64,000 nucleotides of DNA from Salinibacterium sp. SWN167 (GTDB lineage Bacteria; Actinomycetota; Actinomycetes; Actinomycetales; Microbacteriaceae), in contig NZ_JADYWU010000003.1 of assembly GCF_015864665.1 (NCBI RefSeq), positions 3,399-67,398 of the forward strand, in the 5' to 3' direction. Of this stretch, positions 32,836-43,496 are shown piece by piece. Numbering within the stretch: the first letter of the stretch is position 1; each line of letters begins with the position of its first letter. The notes beneath the pieces were generated by a model. That model was not told where the DNA came from. It worked only from the letters and a program-made list of their open reading frames with translations, and did not search any database. The translations under genes and the position numbers were made by a program.

Positions 32836-33714
32836 CTACGCGAGTTCGAGGCTGCCGGTGTAAACGAGTTCGGCCGGACCGCTCAGCGACACGTGTTCGC
32901 CATCCTCGGTCGGGAACATGCGAACGACAACGGTTCCGCCGGGAACGGTGACCCGCCACTGGTGGGGAGCGCTCGCTCCGGCGTAATGACGAATAGCTAA
33001 AGCTGCGGCGACAGCACCCGTTCCACACGACAACGTTTCGCCGCTGCCGCGCTCATGCACGCGCATCCGAATCGAACCAACGCCATCTTTGACGAGCGGC
33101 TCGGCCGGCACCACGAATTCAACATTCGCGCCGTGCTCGGGCAGCGGATCAATCACGGGGATGTAGCCGAGGTCAACACCATCGAGTTCTGCTTCTTCGG
33201 CGAGGGCTACGACCACGTGAGGGTTTCCGACATTGATACCGAGGCCCGGACGGGCGACCTCAAGTTCTTTCGCCCGCACGAGCGGCTCTCCGCCGTCGAG
33301 CGCCCAACGCCCCATGTCGACTTGATAGCCGGCCATGTTGCGCTGAACATCGCGCACGCCGCCACGAGTACCGATCGGCAAGGTGTCGCCTGGCTCGAAG
33401 TCAACAAAACCCTCATTAGCGAGGTACTCCGCGTAGACACGGATGCCGTTGCCACACATCTCGGAGATACTGCCGTCAGCATTGCGGTAGTCCATGAACC
33501 ACTCCGCGTCGGCATCTTCGGCAAGCGCCGCAGCGCCCGCGTCAAGACTGCGGGACCGAACAGCGCGGATGATTCCATCGGCGCCCACACCAAAGTGACG
33601 ATCGCAAATGGCCGCAACCTGCTTCGGGGTGAGGTCAATCTCACCATCCGGATCAGAAAACAGCACGAAGTCGTTGCCAGTTCCCTGACCTTTAGTGAAG
33701 TTAAGCGTTGCCAT
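32836..33714 (-). CDS. dapF: Diaminopimelate epimerase
   Basis: Converts LL- to meso-diaminopimelate for lysine and peptidoglycan. I start at ATG 33714 (292 residues, [16 protein letters not shown]), the family N-terminus; it overlaps the end of miaA by 14 bp. The two catalytic cysteines are Cys87 in [12 protein letters not shown] and Cys228 in [11 protein letters not shown], with GNPHVVV between. A much longer frame upstream lies inside miaA. Confidence 0.96.
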   Translation of the reverse strand: MATLNFTKGQGTGNDFVLFSDPDGEIDLTPKQVAAICDRHFGVGADGIIRAVRSRSLDAGAAALAEDADAEWFMDYRNADGSISEMCGNGIRVYAEYLANEGFVDFEPGDTLPIGTRGGVRDVQRNMAGYQVDMGRWALDGGEPLVRAKELEVARPGLGINVGNPHVVVALAEEAELDGVDLGYIPVIDPLPEHGANVEFVVPAEPLVKDGVGSIRMRVHERGSGETLSCGTGAVAAALAIRHYAGASAPHQWRVTVPGGTVVVRMFPTEDGEHVSLSGPAELVYTGSLELA

Positions 33715-34759
33715 GCGTTCCATTCTCCCCCATGACGATCGACAGAGCGCGCTCTGCCCGCTCGGGATCGTCATACTGCAGCCAATGACATTGGTCGTAA
33801 CGCTTGAACCAGCCCACCTGACGACGCGCATAGCGGCGCGTGAGGGCGGCCGTCTGCTCGATCGCGTCTGCCTCAGTGAGCGTGCCGTCCAACTGCTCGA
33901 TCGCCTGGGCATAACCGATAGCGCGAGCGGCGGTGACGCCCAGCCCGCGCGGACGAAGCTCACGAACCTCATCGAGCAACCCGGAGTCCCACATCTGCTG
34001 CACGCGGGCGTTGAGCCTTGGAACAAGTTCATCTCGAGGCGCAGCTACACCAAAAATATGCGCGGGAGTCCATAGTTTTTTCTCTTCGGGAAGCCCGGCG
34101 CCGAACGGCTCGCCCGTAATCTCAATCACCTCGAGGGCCCGAACGATACGCCGCCCATTGCTCGCGCCGATCGAGTGCGCGGCTGCCGCGTCGAGCTGTT
34201 GAAGGCGCTGAAAAAGAAGACCAACACCCAGCTCGTCGAGTTCGGCTTCAAGACGCGCGCGAACATCCGGGTCTCGGGCAGGAAATTGGAAGTCGTGGAT
34301 CACGCTCGAAACGTAGAGTCCCGAGCCGCCAACCATGATCGGCACGCGCCCGGCGCTCTGAATTTGCCGAATGATTCGCCGCGCATCCGTCTGGTACTGA
34401 GCAACGCTGGCGTCGTCGGTGGGGTCGAGCGCATCAAGCAGATGGTGTGGGATGCCGCGGCGCTGGTCGAGAGGCAGCTTGGCTGTGCCAATATCCATGC
34501 CTCGATACAGCTGCATGGCATCCGCGTTGATGATCTCGGATGAGATGCCCTGACGCGCAAGACCATCCGCTGTGTTCAACGAGAGTTCAGACTTACCTGT
34601 GCCGGTCGCGCCGACGACCACTACCAGCGGAAACGCAGCAGCGCTGTCGCTGGCAAGTGTCGGGTCGGGCTCGGGGCCGGGGTGGTCAGAGCGGGCAGAC
34701 ACGGGCACCGACGTGGTCAGTTGAGACTGCTCGCGCTGGGCATGCGGTGGTTGTGCCAT
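33701..34759 (-). CDS. miaA: tRNA dimethylallyltransferase
   Basis: Adds the isopentenyl group to A37 of tRNAs reading UNN codons; MiaB then adds methylthio. 352 residues with an N-terminal extension of about 43 Ser/Pro-rich residues that the family does not need. The P-loop is GATGTGKSE (50-58), followed by [19 protein letters not shown] and the tRNA-contacting [12 protein letters not shown] start closer to the P-loop cannot be excluded. It follows miaB by 7 bp. Confidence 0.95.
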   Translation of the reverse strand: MAQPPHAQREQSQLTTSVPVSARSDHPGPEPDPTLASDSAAAFPLVVVVGATGTGKSELSLNTADGLARQGISSEIINADAMQLYRGMDIGTAKLPLDQRRGIPHHLLDALDPTDDASVAQYQTDARRIIRQIQSAGRVPIMVGGSGLYVSSVIHDFQFPARDPDVRARLEAELDELGVGLLFQRLQQLDAAAAHSIGASNGRRIVRALEVIEITGEPFGAGLPEEKKLWTPAHIFGVAAPRDELVPRLNARVQQMWDSGLLDEVRELRPRGLGVTAARAIGYAQAIEQLDGTLTEADAIEQTAALTRRYARRQVGWFKRYDQCHWLQYDDPERAERALSIVMGENGTHGNA

Positions 34760-34766
34760 TTCTTAC

Positions 34767-36320
34767 TTAGCGCAGGGAATCGCTGGGGTCATAGATCGGT
34801 GTCGTGGCGACACGGATCGTGGGCAGACCGAGCGATACGCGTGAACTCGCGTCTGCTGCGCCAGCGTCAGTACTTGTGCCGGTGCCCGTGGGGACTCCAC
34901 ACGATGCTGCCTCGGCACGGTCCCAGGCGTCTCCCGCACGGGTGCGACGGATGTTGAGCACTCCCCCGGGTTGGGTGTCGGCAACGAGATGGAACGCCGC
35001 AGCTTCAGTGATCGTGAGAGTCACGACGTCACCGGGGCGGGGCGTAGCGCTGCCCTCGGGGATGTTGAAGTGCACGAGTCGAGAGTCTTCGGCGCGGCCA
35101 GAGAGTCGCGCGGTTTCAGCCTGCTTGCGGCCTTCCGTTGCTGTCACCATCACCTCGAGAGTGCGGCCGATTTGCTTATCATTCTCTTCTCGCGAGATGC
35201 GGTCCTGAAGCGCCGCGAGTCGCTCGTAGCGCTCTTGTACGACCTCTTTAGGAATCTGGTCTTCCATGGTGGCCGCCGGCGTTCCGGGACGGATGGAGTA
35301 CTGGAACGTGTAGGCCGAGGCGAAACGTGATTCTTCGACCACACGCAGGGTGTCTTGGAAGTCTTCTTCGGTCTCACCGGGGAATCCCACAATGATGTCG
35401 GTCGTGATCGCGGCGTGAGGCATTTGCGCACGGACTCGCTCAAGGATGCCGAGGAATTTGGTCGAACGGTAACTGCGGCGCATGGCTTTGAGGATGCGGT
35501 CGGAGCCTGATTGGAGTGGCATGTGAAGCTGCGGCATCACATTCGGGGTTTCCGCCATCGCGTCGATAACGTCGTCGGTGAATGCGGCCGGGTGGGGGCT
35601 AGTGAACCTGACGCGTTCAAGGCCTTCGATGGAGCCCATGGCGCGCAGCAGTTTGCTGAACGCTTGGCGGTCGCCAAATTCGACGCCGTAGGAGTTCACG
35701 TTTTGACCCAGGAGCGTGATTTCGGTAGCGCCGTCATCGACCACCGCTTGCACTTCGGCAAGAATCTCGCCGGGGCGACGGTCTTTCTCTTTACCGCGCA
35801 GCGTGGGAACGATGCAAAAAGTGCAGGTGTTGTTGCAGCCGACAGAGATCGACACCCAGGCGCTGTGGGTTGATTCGCGGCGCGTGGGCAGAGTGGAGGG
35901 AAAAACGTCGAGCGATTCGAGGATCTCGAGTTGGGCTTCTTCGTTGTGGCGGGCCCGTTCGAGCAACGTGGGCAGTGAGCCCATGTTGTGGGTGCCGAAG
36001 ACGACGTCAACCCACGGAGCTTTCTCGAGGATGACGCCCTGATCCTTTTGAGCGAGACAGCCTCCGACAGCAATTTGCATGCCGTCGTGCTCTTTCTTAA
36101 CGCTCGCCAACATGCCGAGGTTGCCGTACAGCTTGTTGTCGGCGTTCTCGCGGACGGCACACGTGTTGATGACGACGACGTCCGCTTGGCCTTCAGTCGC
36201 TCGCACGTAGCCGGCGGCTTCGAGCGAGCCGCTCAGTCGTTCTGAATCGTGCACGTTCATCTGGCACCCGTAGGTGCGCACTTCGTAGCTGCGCGGGGTC
36301 GCCAGTTTTTCGTCAATCAT
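34767..36320 (-). CDS. miaB: tRNA-2-methylthio-N6-dimethylallyladenosine synthase
   Basis: Radical-SAM methylthiotransferase, 517 residues from ATG 36320 (AAGGTGG upstream). An upstream TTG at 36341 is less likely. The UPF0004 domain holds three cluster cysteines (CQMN at residue 19, CAVREN, and the Cys in VGGCLAQK). The radical-SAM cluster is [10 protein letters not shown]-terminal TRAM domain (about 400-465) is followed by a 50-residue Ala/Ser-rich tail not needed for function. In operon with miaA and dapF. Confidence 0.96.
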   Translation of the reverse strand: MIDEKLATPRSYEVRTYGCQMNVHDSERLSGSLEAAGYVRATEGQADVVVINTCAVRENADNKLYGNLGMLASVKKEHDGMQIAVGGCLAQKDQGVILEKAPWVDVVFGTHNMGSLPTLLERARHNEEAQLEILESLDVFPSTLPTRRESTHSAWVSISVGCNNTCTFCIVPTLRGKEKDRRPGEILAEVQAVVDDGATEITLLGQNVNSYGVEFGDRQAFSKLLRAMGSIEGLERVRFTSPHPAAFTDDVIDAMAETPNVMPQLHMPLQSGSDRILKAMRRSYRSTKFLGILERVRAQMPHAAITTDIIVGFPGETEEDFQDTLRVVEESRFASAYTFQYSIRPGTPAATMEDQIPKEVVQERYERLAALQDRISREENDKQIGRTLEVMVTATEGRKQAETARLSGRAEDSRLVHFNIPEGSATPRPGDVVTLTITEAAAFHLVADTQPGGVLNIRRTRAGDAWDRAEAASCGVPTGTGTSTDAGAADASSRVSLGLPTIRVATTPIYDPSDSLR

Positions 36321-36335
36321 GTGTTCCACCTTAAG

Positions 36336-36349
36336 CCTCAACGTTGAGG
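36336..36349. promoter_or_regulatory. 14-bp palindrome upstream of miaB
   Basis: CCTCAACGTTGAGG is a perfect palindrome 16-29 bp before the miaB ATG, between recX and miaB. It may be a protein site or a hairpin; no known factor is recognised. Confidence 0.3.
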
Positions 36350-36380
36350 AGGGTTGACAGGCGCGAAGCTGGCCGAGCTT

Positions 36381-37232
36381 CTAGCGAAAGCGGGGACCGT
36401 GCGATGATCCGCCGACACCGGGCGCCAGCGCGGTGTTGACTGCCGATGACACCACAGAGCCCGAATATCCTCTGCGAAGCAGGAATCCGCTGAGGCGGCG
36501 CTTGGCCGTTTCGTTGTCGAGTGAGCGGAGTTGTGGTGCGCGTTTGAGTGCGACTTCATTTGCGCGTTCTTGTTCTTCATCACGCTCGAAGTCGACGACG
36601 GCGTCAATGTGCTCTTGGTCGATCTTTCGACGACGAAGTTCCGCAATGATTCCGCCGGAGCCGAGGCCTTTACGTTCGCGCAATGTGCGGGTGAGCGTTT
36701 CGGCGAGGGCCGCATCGTCGAGGAGCGCGGATCCTTCAAGACGCTCGATCTCTGCCTCGACCTCGTCGGACTCGAATTCACGGGTGGCGAGGAACTGGGT
36801 CATCTCGTGCGAGGACATCCCGCGGCGAGCAAGCGCCCGCATGCTGACTCGGCTGATCTCGGAGAAGCCGTCGCGGGCTTGCTTTCGTGCTTTGCGCGAC
36901 GAACCATCTTCCGGCTCCACCGTTGCTGATCCGTTAGTGGGATGATCGGCCGAAATCGTTACTTCTGAAGCAACCGGTTCAGGGACGAATCGTGGCTCAC
37001 GACGTGTTGCTGGCTGCGATTCTTCTTCTTTTTCGCTGGCCGGACTGAAGTCACGCATTGTGGGCAGTGCGCGGAGCACCGCCTGCGGTTCTTCAACGGC
37101 CTCAGCGGCCCATTGTTCTTCTGCGGAGGATTCCTCCGGCGACGACTCCACCACATCAGCGCGCGCAGCGCTAGACCTGTCAGCAAAGAGGTTGATGACG
37201 GGGGCGATGTAATCGTCGTCGGAGGAATTCAC
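36381..37232 (-). CDS. recX: Regulatory protein RecX
   Basis: Modulates RecA filaments. The 283-residue protein is much longer than typical RecX (about 150-170): residues 1-125 are polar, acidic and probably disordered. The RecX helices run from about 130 (RVSMRALARRGMSSHEM) through REFESDEVEAEIERLEG, RERKGLGSGGIIAELRRRKI and AKRRLSGFLLRRGYSG. Start follows recA by 10 bp. The long N-terminus could be a start-site artefact, but no better start with a site is evident. Confidence 0.88.
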   Translation of the reverse strand: MNSSDDDYIAPVINLFADRSSAARADVVESSPEESSAEEQWAAEAVEEPQAVLRALPTMRDFSPASEKEEESQPATRREPRFVPEPVASEVTISADHPTNGSATVEPEDGSSRKARKQARDGFSEISRVSMRALARRGMSSHEMTQFLATREFESDEVEAEIERLEGSALLDDAALAETLTRTLRERKGLGSGGIIAELRRRKIDQEHIDAVVDFERDEEQERANEVALKRAPQLRSLDNETAKRRLSGFLLRRGYSGSVVSSAVNTALAPGVGGSSHGPRFR

Positions 37233-37241
37233 CAGTACTAC

Positions 37242-38408
37242 CTACTGCCCAGAAGCCTTCTTGAGGGGCGCGGCAGGCGCCTTAGCCGCCACGGGCAACG
37301 TAGGGCCGTCAGCTTTGGCCTCAGCCTTAGCACTGGCCTTAGCTGCCTTCTCCGCAACGGCCTCAGCGTCAGCAAGCGCTTTCGCTTCGCTGGCATTGGC
37401 GGCCTTAGCTTCTGCACCGACACCGAGCTTGCGCATGATCTTTTGCTCAATCTCAAGCGCGATCGCAGGATTTTGGAGCAGGAAAGCACGAGACTTCTCC
37501 TTGCCCTGGCCGAGCTGGTCGCCGTCGTAGGTGTACCACGCGCCCGACTTACGGACGATTTCGTGGTCGACCCCGAAGTCGATGAGGCTACCTTCGCGGG
37601 AGATGCCAATGCCGTAGAGAATGTCGAACTCCGCCTGCTTGAAGGGCGGAGCCATCTTGTTCTTCACGACCTTGACGCGCGTGCGGTTTCCCACCGCATC
37701 CGTGCCGTCTTTTAGCGTTTCGATACGACGGATGTCGAGGCGAACTGACGCGTAGAACTTAAGCGCCTTACCACCGGCGGTGGTTTCGGGGCTTCCGAAG
37801 AAGACACCAATCTTTTCGCGCAGTTGGTTAATAAAGATCATGGTGGTGTTGGTCTGGCTCAGGCCACCGGTGAGCTTGCGCAGCGCCTGCGACATGAGTC
37901 GAGCTTGCAGACCAACGTGCGTGTCGCCCATCTCGCCTTCGATTTCTGCGCGCGGAACCAGCGCAGCAACCGAGTCAATGACGATCAGGTCGATAGAACC
38001 ACTTCGCACCAGCATGTCGGCGATTTCAAGCGCCTGCTCACCGGTGTCGGGCTGGGAAACGAGAAGCGCATCGATGTCGACGCCAAGCTTTGCTGCGTAT
38101 TCCGGGTCGAGCGCGTGCTCGGCGTCGATGAAGGCTGCGATTCCGCCATTGCGCTGGGCATTGGCGATGGCGTGCAAGGTGAGCGTGGTCTTACCCGAAG
38201 ATTCCGGGCCGTAGATCTCGACGATACGGCCGCGGGGAAGCCCGCCTATGCCGAGTGCGACATCCAAAGCGATCGAGCCGGTGGGAATAACCTCAACCGG
38301 AGCGCGCTCATCGCTGCCGAGGCGCATGACGGAGCCTTTGCCGAACTGACGGTCAATTTGCGCTAGAGCGGTCTCAAGGGACTTCTCGCGGTCTGCTACT
38401 GATGGCAT
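37242..38408 (-). CDS. recA: Recombinase RecA
   Basis: Strand exchange and LexA co-protease. 388 residues from the ATG at 38408 with GGAG 8 nt upstream. Walker [10 protein letters not shown] (67-75), [21 protein letters not shown] (L2 region and Walker-B-adjacent), and [14 protein letters not shown] are intact. The last ~55 residues are a lysine/alanine-rich tail, longer than the acidic tail of E. coli RecA. A LexA box lies about 205 bp upstream of the ATG, implying a long leader or a promoter well upstream. Confidence 0.98.
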   Translation of the reverse strand: MPSVADREKSLETALAQIDRQFGKGSVMRLGSDERAPVEVIPTGSIALDVALGIGGLPRGRIVEIYGPESSGKTTLTLHAIANAQRNGGIAAFIDAEHALDPEYAAKLGVDIDALLVSQPDTGEQALEIADMLVRSGSIDLIVIDSVAALVPRAEIEGEMGDTHVGLQARLMSQALRKLTGGLSQTNTTMIFINQLREKIGVFFGSPETTAGGKALKFYASVRLDIRRIETLKDGTDAVGNRTRVKVVKNKMAPPFKQAEFDILYGIGISREGSLIDFGVDHEIVRKSGAWYTYDGDQLGQGKEKSRAFLLQNPAIALEIEQKIMRKLGVGAEAKAANASEAKALADAEAVAEKAAKASAKAEAKADGPTLPVAAKAPAAPLKKASGQ

Positions 38409-38612
38409 TACTTCTTCTCCAGTGGTTGTAGGTTGCTGCCCATAGGCTGTCGTGATTGGCGTGGACCGATGATGCAAGGCCCGCAACCTCCCGACAAAGG
38501 CTGTATTGCTAATGCCACGCTACGGGCATGCTCTGACATTCCAGAGAAGCGACGTGCGCAACTCATCCAAACTCAATATTCGAAAGGATGTTAGGGAGAA
38601 GACTACCAATAT

Positions 38613-38626
38613 CGAATAGATGTTCG
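38613..38626. promoter_or_regulatory. LexA box upstream of recA
   Basis: CGAATAGATGTTCG matches CGAAC-N4-GTTCG at 9 of 10 fixed positions (T for C in the first half). It lies upstream of recA and just beyond the end of the DUF3046 gene. Confidence 0.65.
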
Positions 38627-38651
38627 AACATGCCACGCAGAATCGAAAAGA

Positions 38652-38876
38652 TTACTTCTTAGGCTCGCGCTGGCCAACGCCATAGCGGCGATCCATAGGG
38701 ACATCCATGGCGTCACACAGGGCAGCCCACACCTGTTTCGCGGGAACACCACGCGACAGCGCTTGAGCGGCGGTAACGCCGCCGACCGGACCAAGCACTT
38801 GATCGTTGACGAGAACGCGGCCGTAGGGCTCACCGAACTCATCGGAGACAGCCATCCAGAACTCACTCAATCGCAT
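38652..38876 (-). CDS. DUF3046 family protein
   Basis: 74-residue small protein typical of actinobacteria and always near recA: MRLSEFWMAVSDEFGEPYGRVL, then TAAQALSRGVPAKQVWAALCDAMDVP. Unknown function. GGAG precedes the ATG, and TAGGGT lies 6 nt before it, so it could be led or leaderless. Confidence 0.88.
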   Translation of the reverse strand: MRLSEFWMAVSDEFGEPYGRVLVNDQVLGPVGGVTAAQALSRGVPAKQVWAALCDAMDVPMDRRYGVGQREPKK

Positions 38877-38918
38877 TACTCCACCCTAAACGCGACAACA
38901 GCACCCCGAACGCACGAA

Positions 38919-38945
38919 TGCCCCGCTCCACACCGGAACGGGGCA
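38919..38945 (-). terminator. Terminator after the HTH gene
   Basis: TGCCCCG and CGGGGCA arms (7 bp) with a 13-nt loop lie about 30 bp downstream of the HTH gene. Confidence 0.5.
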
Positions 38946-38973
38946 CTGACGTGATGGGGCTGACGTGATGGGG
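38946..38973. repeat. Perfect 14-bp tandem duplication
   Basis: CTGACGTGATGGGG occurs twice head to tail, abutting the stop codon of the HTH gene. It is likely a recent slippage or duplication event. Confidence 0.9.
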
Positions 38974-39282
38974 TTAGCGCGAAACCAAGTTCGAATCGAA
39001 CTCTGCGACGAGCTCGTCAGGCAGAGTATCGGGAATCGTGGTTGCACCTTCGATGACCGCAAGACGGTCGCCGACCTCGCGCATGATCACGGAGATGGGC
39101 GTATCGAGAGCTTCAGCTACCGAGGCAAGAATTTCAGAACTCGCCTCTTTCTGACCACGTTCAACCTCACTGAGGTATCCGAGAGCAACGCTCGCCTTAC
39201 TTGCTACCTGTCGAAGGGTGCGTCCCTTTTGCAAGCGGAAGTCGCGGAGAACGTCACCGATTTCTTGACGAACTAGAACCAT
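38974..39282 (-). CDS. XRE-family transcriptional regulator (ClgR-like)
   Basis: 102-residue protein with an HTH_3 domain (about 8-62, LRQVASKASVALGYLSEVERGQK). By position between cinA and DUF3046/recA it corresponds to ClgR, which activates clp protease and stress genes in actinobacteria. I start at the ATG with AAAGGGAG upstream (39282). No nearby clp gene is present. Regulated by proteolysis in relatives: here the C-terminus ends DSNLVSR; the ClpP degradation signal of ClgR (two alanines) is not visible. Confidence 0.8.
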   Translation of the reverse strand: MVLVRQEIGDVLRDFRLQKGRTLRQVASKASVALGYLSEVERGQKEASSEILASVAEALDTPISVIMREVGDRLAVIEGATTIPDTLPDELVAEFDSNLVSR

Positions 39283-39488
39283 TGGACACTCCCTTTCTGA
39301 CTGAATCGTGCGACCAGACAATTCTGGATAGCTAAGACTACAGCCAATTTATGTTCTGAACTCTAACCGCTCCACACTGGAGAAGCCTTGTGAGTTCGCT
39401 TACTGTAACCGAGCCGAAACATGGAATATTCCCGGCTCCTGCCACGAACTGACACCAGTTTTGGGGACAAACGAACCACCCGCGAGAG

Positions 39489-39986
39489 CTAGTCTTCCGA
39501 CGTCAGATAGTCGTACAAACACTGCAGCGCCTCGTGAACGGCCTGCGCGCGAATCTCGTGACGGTCTCCCGAGAACTCAAAATCACGAGTTTCGACAAAG
39601 CCAGTGGCAGCGAAACCGATGAATACCGTTCCAGGTGGCTTTCCCTCGTGGGAGCCAGGCCCCGCGACTCCCGTCGTCGCCAAGCCGTAGTAGGCCTGTT
39701 GCTCGCCTACGCCGAGAACGTCGCGCGCTCCCGTGGCCATGTGAGCTGCGACATCAGGATGCACCGTGCCGTGGATGGCGAGAAGACTCGCATCGACGCC
39801 CAGAACCTGATGCTTGATGGCGGTGTTGTACGCCACCACTGCCCCATTGAGCACAGCGGAGGCACCAGGCACTGCCACGAGCGACGCGCACAACAGACCG
39901 CCCGTCAAAGACTCGGCTAGAGCAAGGGTTTGTCGTTGTTCGGTGAGAATCGCCACGATCTTCGTGGCGAGTTCTTCAGTAGTCAC
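39489..39986 (-). CDS. cinA: CinA-family nicotinamide-nucleotide amidohydrolase
   Basis: 165 residues from GTG 39986; single C-terminal CinA domain (PncC type). Motifs LALAESLTGGLLCASLVAVPGAS and YYGLATTGVAGPG with EGKPPGTVFIG are those of pyridine-nucleotide amidohydrolases that deaminate NMN to NaMN. The N-terminal COG1058 domain is absent, as usual in this lineage. A start at 40037 would add 17 residues and overlap pgsA by 41 bp; the true start is not certain. Confidence 0.88.
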   Translation of the reverse strand: MTTEELATKIVAILTEQRQTLALAESLTGGLLCASLVAVPGASAVLNGAVVAYNTAIKHQVLGVDASLLAIHGTVHPDVAAHMATGARDVLGVGEQQAYYGLATTGVAGPGSHEGKPPGTVFIGFAATGFVETRDFEFSGDRHEIRAQAVHEALQCLYDYLTSED

Positions 39987-39996
39987 TGGTGAAGGG

Positions 39997-40653
39997 TCAC
40001 GCTCCTGAGTTGGATTTGCGGGTGTGACGCCATGCACGCCACAGATATTCGATGCCGGTGTACATCGTCAAGATGAAAGCGATAGCCATCACGAACCAGT
40101 TCACCCAAAGGACCCACGGGCCGAGCACGGTAAACAACGGAACCAGGAAGAGAGAAATGGCGACGGCCTGCAGAACGGTCTTCAGTTTGCCCCCGCGGGA
40201 GGCCGGGACAACGACCTTCGACAGCACCGCAAAACGGTAGATCGTGATGCCGAACTCGCGCACCAGAATAAGAATCGTGATCCACCAAGGAAGCTCACCC
40301 AAAATCGACAGGGCAACGAGAGCGCCACCGGTCAGAATCTTGTCGGCAATGGGATCAAGGATGATCCCGACGTTCGTGATGAGGTTTCGCCCCCGAGCTA
40401 GGTGGCCATCAACGGTGTCAGTGACGATCGCAAAGATGAAGAGCGCAGCCGCCAAGTAACGGATGAGCCCCATCTCGCCGTCATCGAAGAGCAGCATCCA
40501 GATGAAGAGCGGAGCGAGGAAGATGCGCACCACTGTAATGATGTTGGCGATGTTGGCATTCGACGCCGGCGTATCACCCTTGCGAACCATCCGACCACGA
40601 AATGAGCTCGTGCGGTGGGGCGGAGCGGATTCAGAAACTGGTTGGTCGCCCAC
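39997..40653 (-). CDS. pgsA: CDP-diacylglycerol-glycerol-3-phosphate 3-phosphatidyltransferase
   Basis: Makes phosphatidylglycerophosphate. 218 residues with four to six membrane helices and the CDP-alcohol phosphotransferase signature from DTVDGHLAR to GIILDPIADK, in which four aspartates bind the metals. GTG start lies 4 bp after the ftsK stop. The N-terminal 35 residues are cytoplasmic and positively charged. Confidence 0.93.
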   Translation of the reverse strand: MGDQPVSESAPPHRTSSFRGRMVRKGDTPASNANIANIITVVRIFLAPLFIWMLLFDDGEMGLIRYLAAALFIFAIVTDTVDGHLARGRNLITNVGIILDPIADKILTGGALVALSILGELPWWITILILVREFGITIYRFAVLSKVVVPASRGGKLKTVLQAVAISLFLVPLFTVLGPWVLWVNWFVMAIAFILTMYTGIEYLWRAWRHTRKSNSGA

Positions 40654-40657
40654 GCGA

Positions 40658-43423
40658 TCACTCCCGATCGGTCAAATTCCAGGCGTCCTCATCTGAGGCG
40701 CTTTCTACTTCATCGTATCCGCTGAGAGACTCAGCTACCGCGTCGACCGGACCCGGCTCGTCTTCTCCCCGCAGTCGAGCGAGCACTGCAGGCAGCTGTT
40801 CAGCGGACACCAGCACGTCGCGCGCCTTGGACCCTTCGGAGGGACCAACGATTTCCCGCGACTCAAGCAGGTCCATGAGACGGCCGGCCTTGGCGAACCC
40901 GACGCGCAACTTGCGCTGAAGCATCGAAGTGGAACCAAATTGCGTACTAACGATGAGTTCGGTAGCTGCGAGGAGCACATCGAGGTCATCCCCGATGTCA
41001 GCATCAATCTGCTTCTTCTCGGCGACAGCCGCGACATCGTTGCGGTACTCCGGCTGCGCTTGAGCAATAACATGCTTCACGATCTCGGCAACTTCGCTCT
41101 CAGGAACCCACGCGCCTTGAACGCGGATGGCTTTGGAAGCGCCCATCGGGAGGAAGAGTGCGTCTCCCTGACCGATGAGTTTGTCTGCGCCCGGCTGGTC
41201 GAGGATCACGCGAGAGTCCGTCATGCTCGACACCGCGAAAGCGAGTCGCGACGGCACGTTGGCCTTGATGAGGCCGGTGACGACATCGACGCTGGGTCGC
41301 TGGGTCGCAAGCACGAGGTGGATTCCAGAGGCACGTGCCAGCTGGGTGATGCGCACGATGGAGTCTTCGACATCTCGTGGCGCGACCATCATGAGGTCGG
41401 CGAGCTCATCGACAACGATAAGCAGGTACGGGTAGGGCTTGAGCTTGCGCTGGCTACCCTCAGGAAGTTTGATCTCATCGGCAATCACCGCGCGATTGAA
41501 GTCATCGATGTGACGAAACCCGAAACTTGCAAGATCGTCGTAGCGCATGTCCATCTCTTTCACGACCCAGGCGAGGGCTTCAGCAGCCTTCTTGGGGTTC
41601 GTGATGATGGGAGTGATGAGGTGAGGCACGCCAGCGTAGATCGAGAGCTCGACCCGCTTAGGGTCGATGAGAACCATGCGCACTTCGGCAGGCGTGGCCC
41701 GCATCAGCACTGAAGTGATCATCGAGTTCACGAAGCTTGACTTACCCGAACCGGTCGAACCGGCAACCAAAAGGTGGGGCATTTTCGCCAAGTTAGCAAC
41801 GACAAATCCACCCTCGACATCTTTGCCGAGCCCAATAGTCATCGGGTGTTCGCTCTTTGTGCTGGCGCTCGAGCGCAGCACATCGCCGAGCGACACAATC
41901 TCGCGGTCCTTGTTGGGGATTTCGACACCGATAGCGCTCTTGCCCGGAATGGGCGACAGGATGTTGACCTCGTTGCTCGCGACCGCGTAGCTGATGTTGC
42001 GGGCGAGCGCGGTAACGCGTTCCACCTTCACGCCGGGGCCGAGTTCGAGTTCATAGCGCGTAACGGAAGGACCGCGACTGAAACCAGTGACCGTCGCATC
42101 CACGCTGAACTGCTTGAGCACTTCGGTAATCGCGGCGACTACTTCGTCGTTCGCGGCTGAGCGCGACTTCGGTGGCGTTCCCGCCGAGAGCATGGCGGCC
42201 CGCGGAAGGCGATACACCGCGGTGGACTGCGGGGTAGTCTCGTGCGGACCATCGAACTCTCCCGCATTGCCCTTTTCGCTGGCCTTGGTGGTGAAACCGG
42301 GCAGGATGCCGGGGCCGTCGTCGCGCACACCGGTGGCTGCGGCATCCACTTCTCCGGTCGCGTACTTCTTGACGGCGTCTTCTGCCTTGAGGAGATCCTC
42401 GAGCAGCTCGACGCCGAACTCATCTTCTTTCTTCGTGAGATCTTTGGCCGCCGGCGGTTTAACCGGAGCCACTGACGGCGCCGAGGTCGGAGCCGGAGCA
42501 ACAATCTCGGTCGACTGATCACGCGAAATCACAGGACTATCGAACGCCTTGTCTTCAGTCTGTTGTGACTTGTTGCGGCGCCACCATGGCAACGAGCCGG
42601 TGTCGTTGACATCACCAAGCCCGATGTCGGTCAACGAACCGAACTGAACGGAATCGTTCTTATGCGCACCAGTCTGATTCTTCGCCGCAGCACGTTCTTC
42701 ATCGCTCTGCAATTGCGCCCCAAAGAGGTACGCGTAGAGCTCGCGCAGTCGCGACGGGAGCCGATTGGGCGGGGTTTTGGTGACGATGAAAAGCGAAAGG
42801 ACGAGCAAGATCACGATCAACGGCACGGCAAGCCACATGCCGCCAAGCCACAGCAGCGGATTGGCTAGCAACCACCCGAAGACTCCCCCGGCGCGAGCGA
42901 TTACCTCGGCACCATCGGAGGGATGGGGCTGACCGCTGTAGACGTGGCAGAGCGCTGCGACAGTAACGATCAGGATGCTGAGACCGATACCGATGCGGCC
43001 GTTGTCGTGAACGCTCGACGGATGCCGGAACATCCACACGGCAAGAAGCAGCAGAATGACCGGAAGCGCGAAGGCCACACGGCCGACGAGACCGCCGAAG
43101 GTGTACGCGTCGAGGGCGATCGCTACCGAGTCGGTGGGGTTGAACCACTCGACGACGGCGCCGACGATCGCCAGCAGGAAGAAGAGGAAAGGAACACCGT
43201 CGCGACGCTCATCTTTCGTGAGCTCTTCACGGCCGAAAACGCGGAACGCTCCACCGACCATGTGCGCGAGCGCGAGCCACAGCTTGGTGAGAGGACCCTC
43301 CGGCTCGACCGGAGGCTTCGTGCCTCGCGGCATCCGTTTGGTCGCTTGAGTCTTATTCGTGGTGTTTCTGGCGCGCGGTTTCGACGCACCCGAGCGCGAG
43401 GTCGACGATGTACGCGTAGCCAT
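40658..43423 (-). CDS. ftsK: DNA translocase FtsK
   Basis: Septal DNA pump that clears chromosome ends during division. 921 residues: four membrane helices (about 75-235), an acidic/Pro-rich linker (about 240-420) and the motor alpha/beta domains. Walker A is GSTGSGKSS (555-563) and Walker [12 protein letters not shown] (near 668-678). The C-terminal gamma winged helix (about 810-890, [19 protein letters not shown]) reads KOPS-type sequences. SpoIIIE/FtsK family; the last 30 residues are acidic. Confidence 0.97.
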   Translation of the reverse strand: MATRTSSTSRSGASKPRARNTTNKTQATKRMPRGTKPPVEPEGPLTKLWLALAHMVGGAFRVFGREELTKDERRDGVPFLFFLLAIVGAVVEWFNPTDSVAIALDAYTFGGLVGRVAFALPVILLLLAVWMFRHPSSVHDNGRIGIGLSILIVTVAALCHVYSGQPHPSDGAEVIARAGGVFGWLLANPLLWLGGMWLAVPLIVILLVLSLFIVTKTPPNRLPSRLRELYAYLFGAQLQSDEERAAAKNQTGAHKNDSVQFGSLTDIGLGDVNDTGSLPWWRRNKSQQTEDKAFDSPVISRDQSTEIVAPAPTSAPSVAPVKPPAAKDLTKKEDEFGVELLEDLLKAEDAVKKYATGEVDAAATGVRDDGPGILPGFTTKASEKGNAGEFDGPHETTPQSTAVYRLPRAAMLSAGTPPKSRSAANDEVVAAITEVLKQFSVDATVTGFSRGPSVTRYELELGPGVKVERVTALARNISYAVASNEVNILSPIPGKSAIGVEIPNKDREIVSLGDVLRSSASTKSEHPMTIGLGKDVEGGFVVANLAKMPHLLVAGSTGSGKSSFVNSMITSVLMRATPAEVRMVLIDPKRVELSIYAGVPHLITPIITNPKKAAEALAWVVKEMDMRYDDLASFGFRHIDDFNRAVIADEIKLPEGSQRKLKPYPYLLIVVDELADLMMVAPRDVEDSIVRITQLARASGIHLVLATQRPSVDVVTGLIKANVPSRLAFAVSSMTDSRVILDQPGADKLIGQGDALFLPMGASKAIRVQGAWVPESEVAEIVKHVIAQAQPEYRNDVAAVAEKKQIDADIGDDLDVLLAATELIVSTQFGSTSMLQRKLRVGFAKAGRLMDLLESREIVGPSEGSKARDVLVSAEQLPAVLARLRGEDEPGPVDAVAESLSGYDEVESASDEDAWNLTDRE

Positions 43424-43496
43424 AATTCAACGCTACCGGTGGCCTCTGTCAGAGCAATGCAGCGACACTCATCGCGCCCGCTCTGCCCCAGCAGCC

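Noticed and set aside
33715-34032. N-terminal extension of dapF
   Set aside because: It lies in miaA on the same strand in another frame and is not conserved; the family starts at [10 protein letters not shown].
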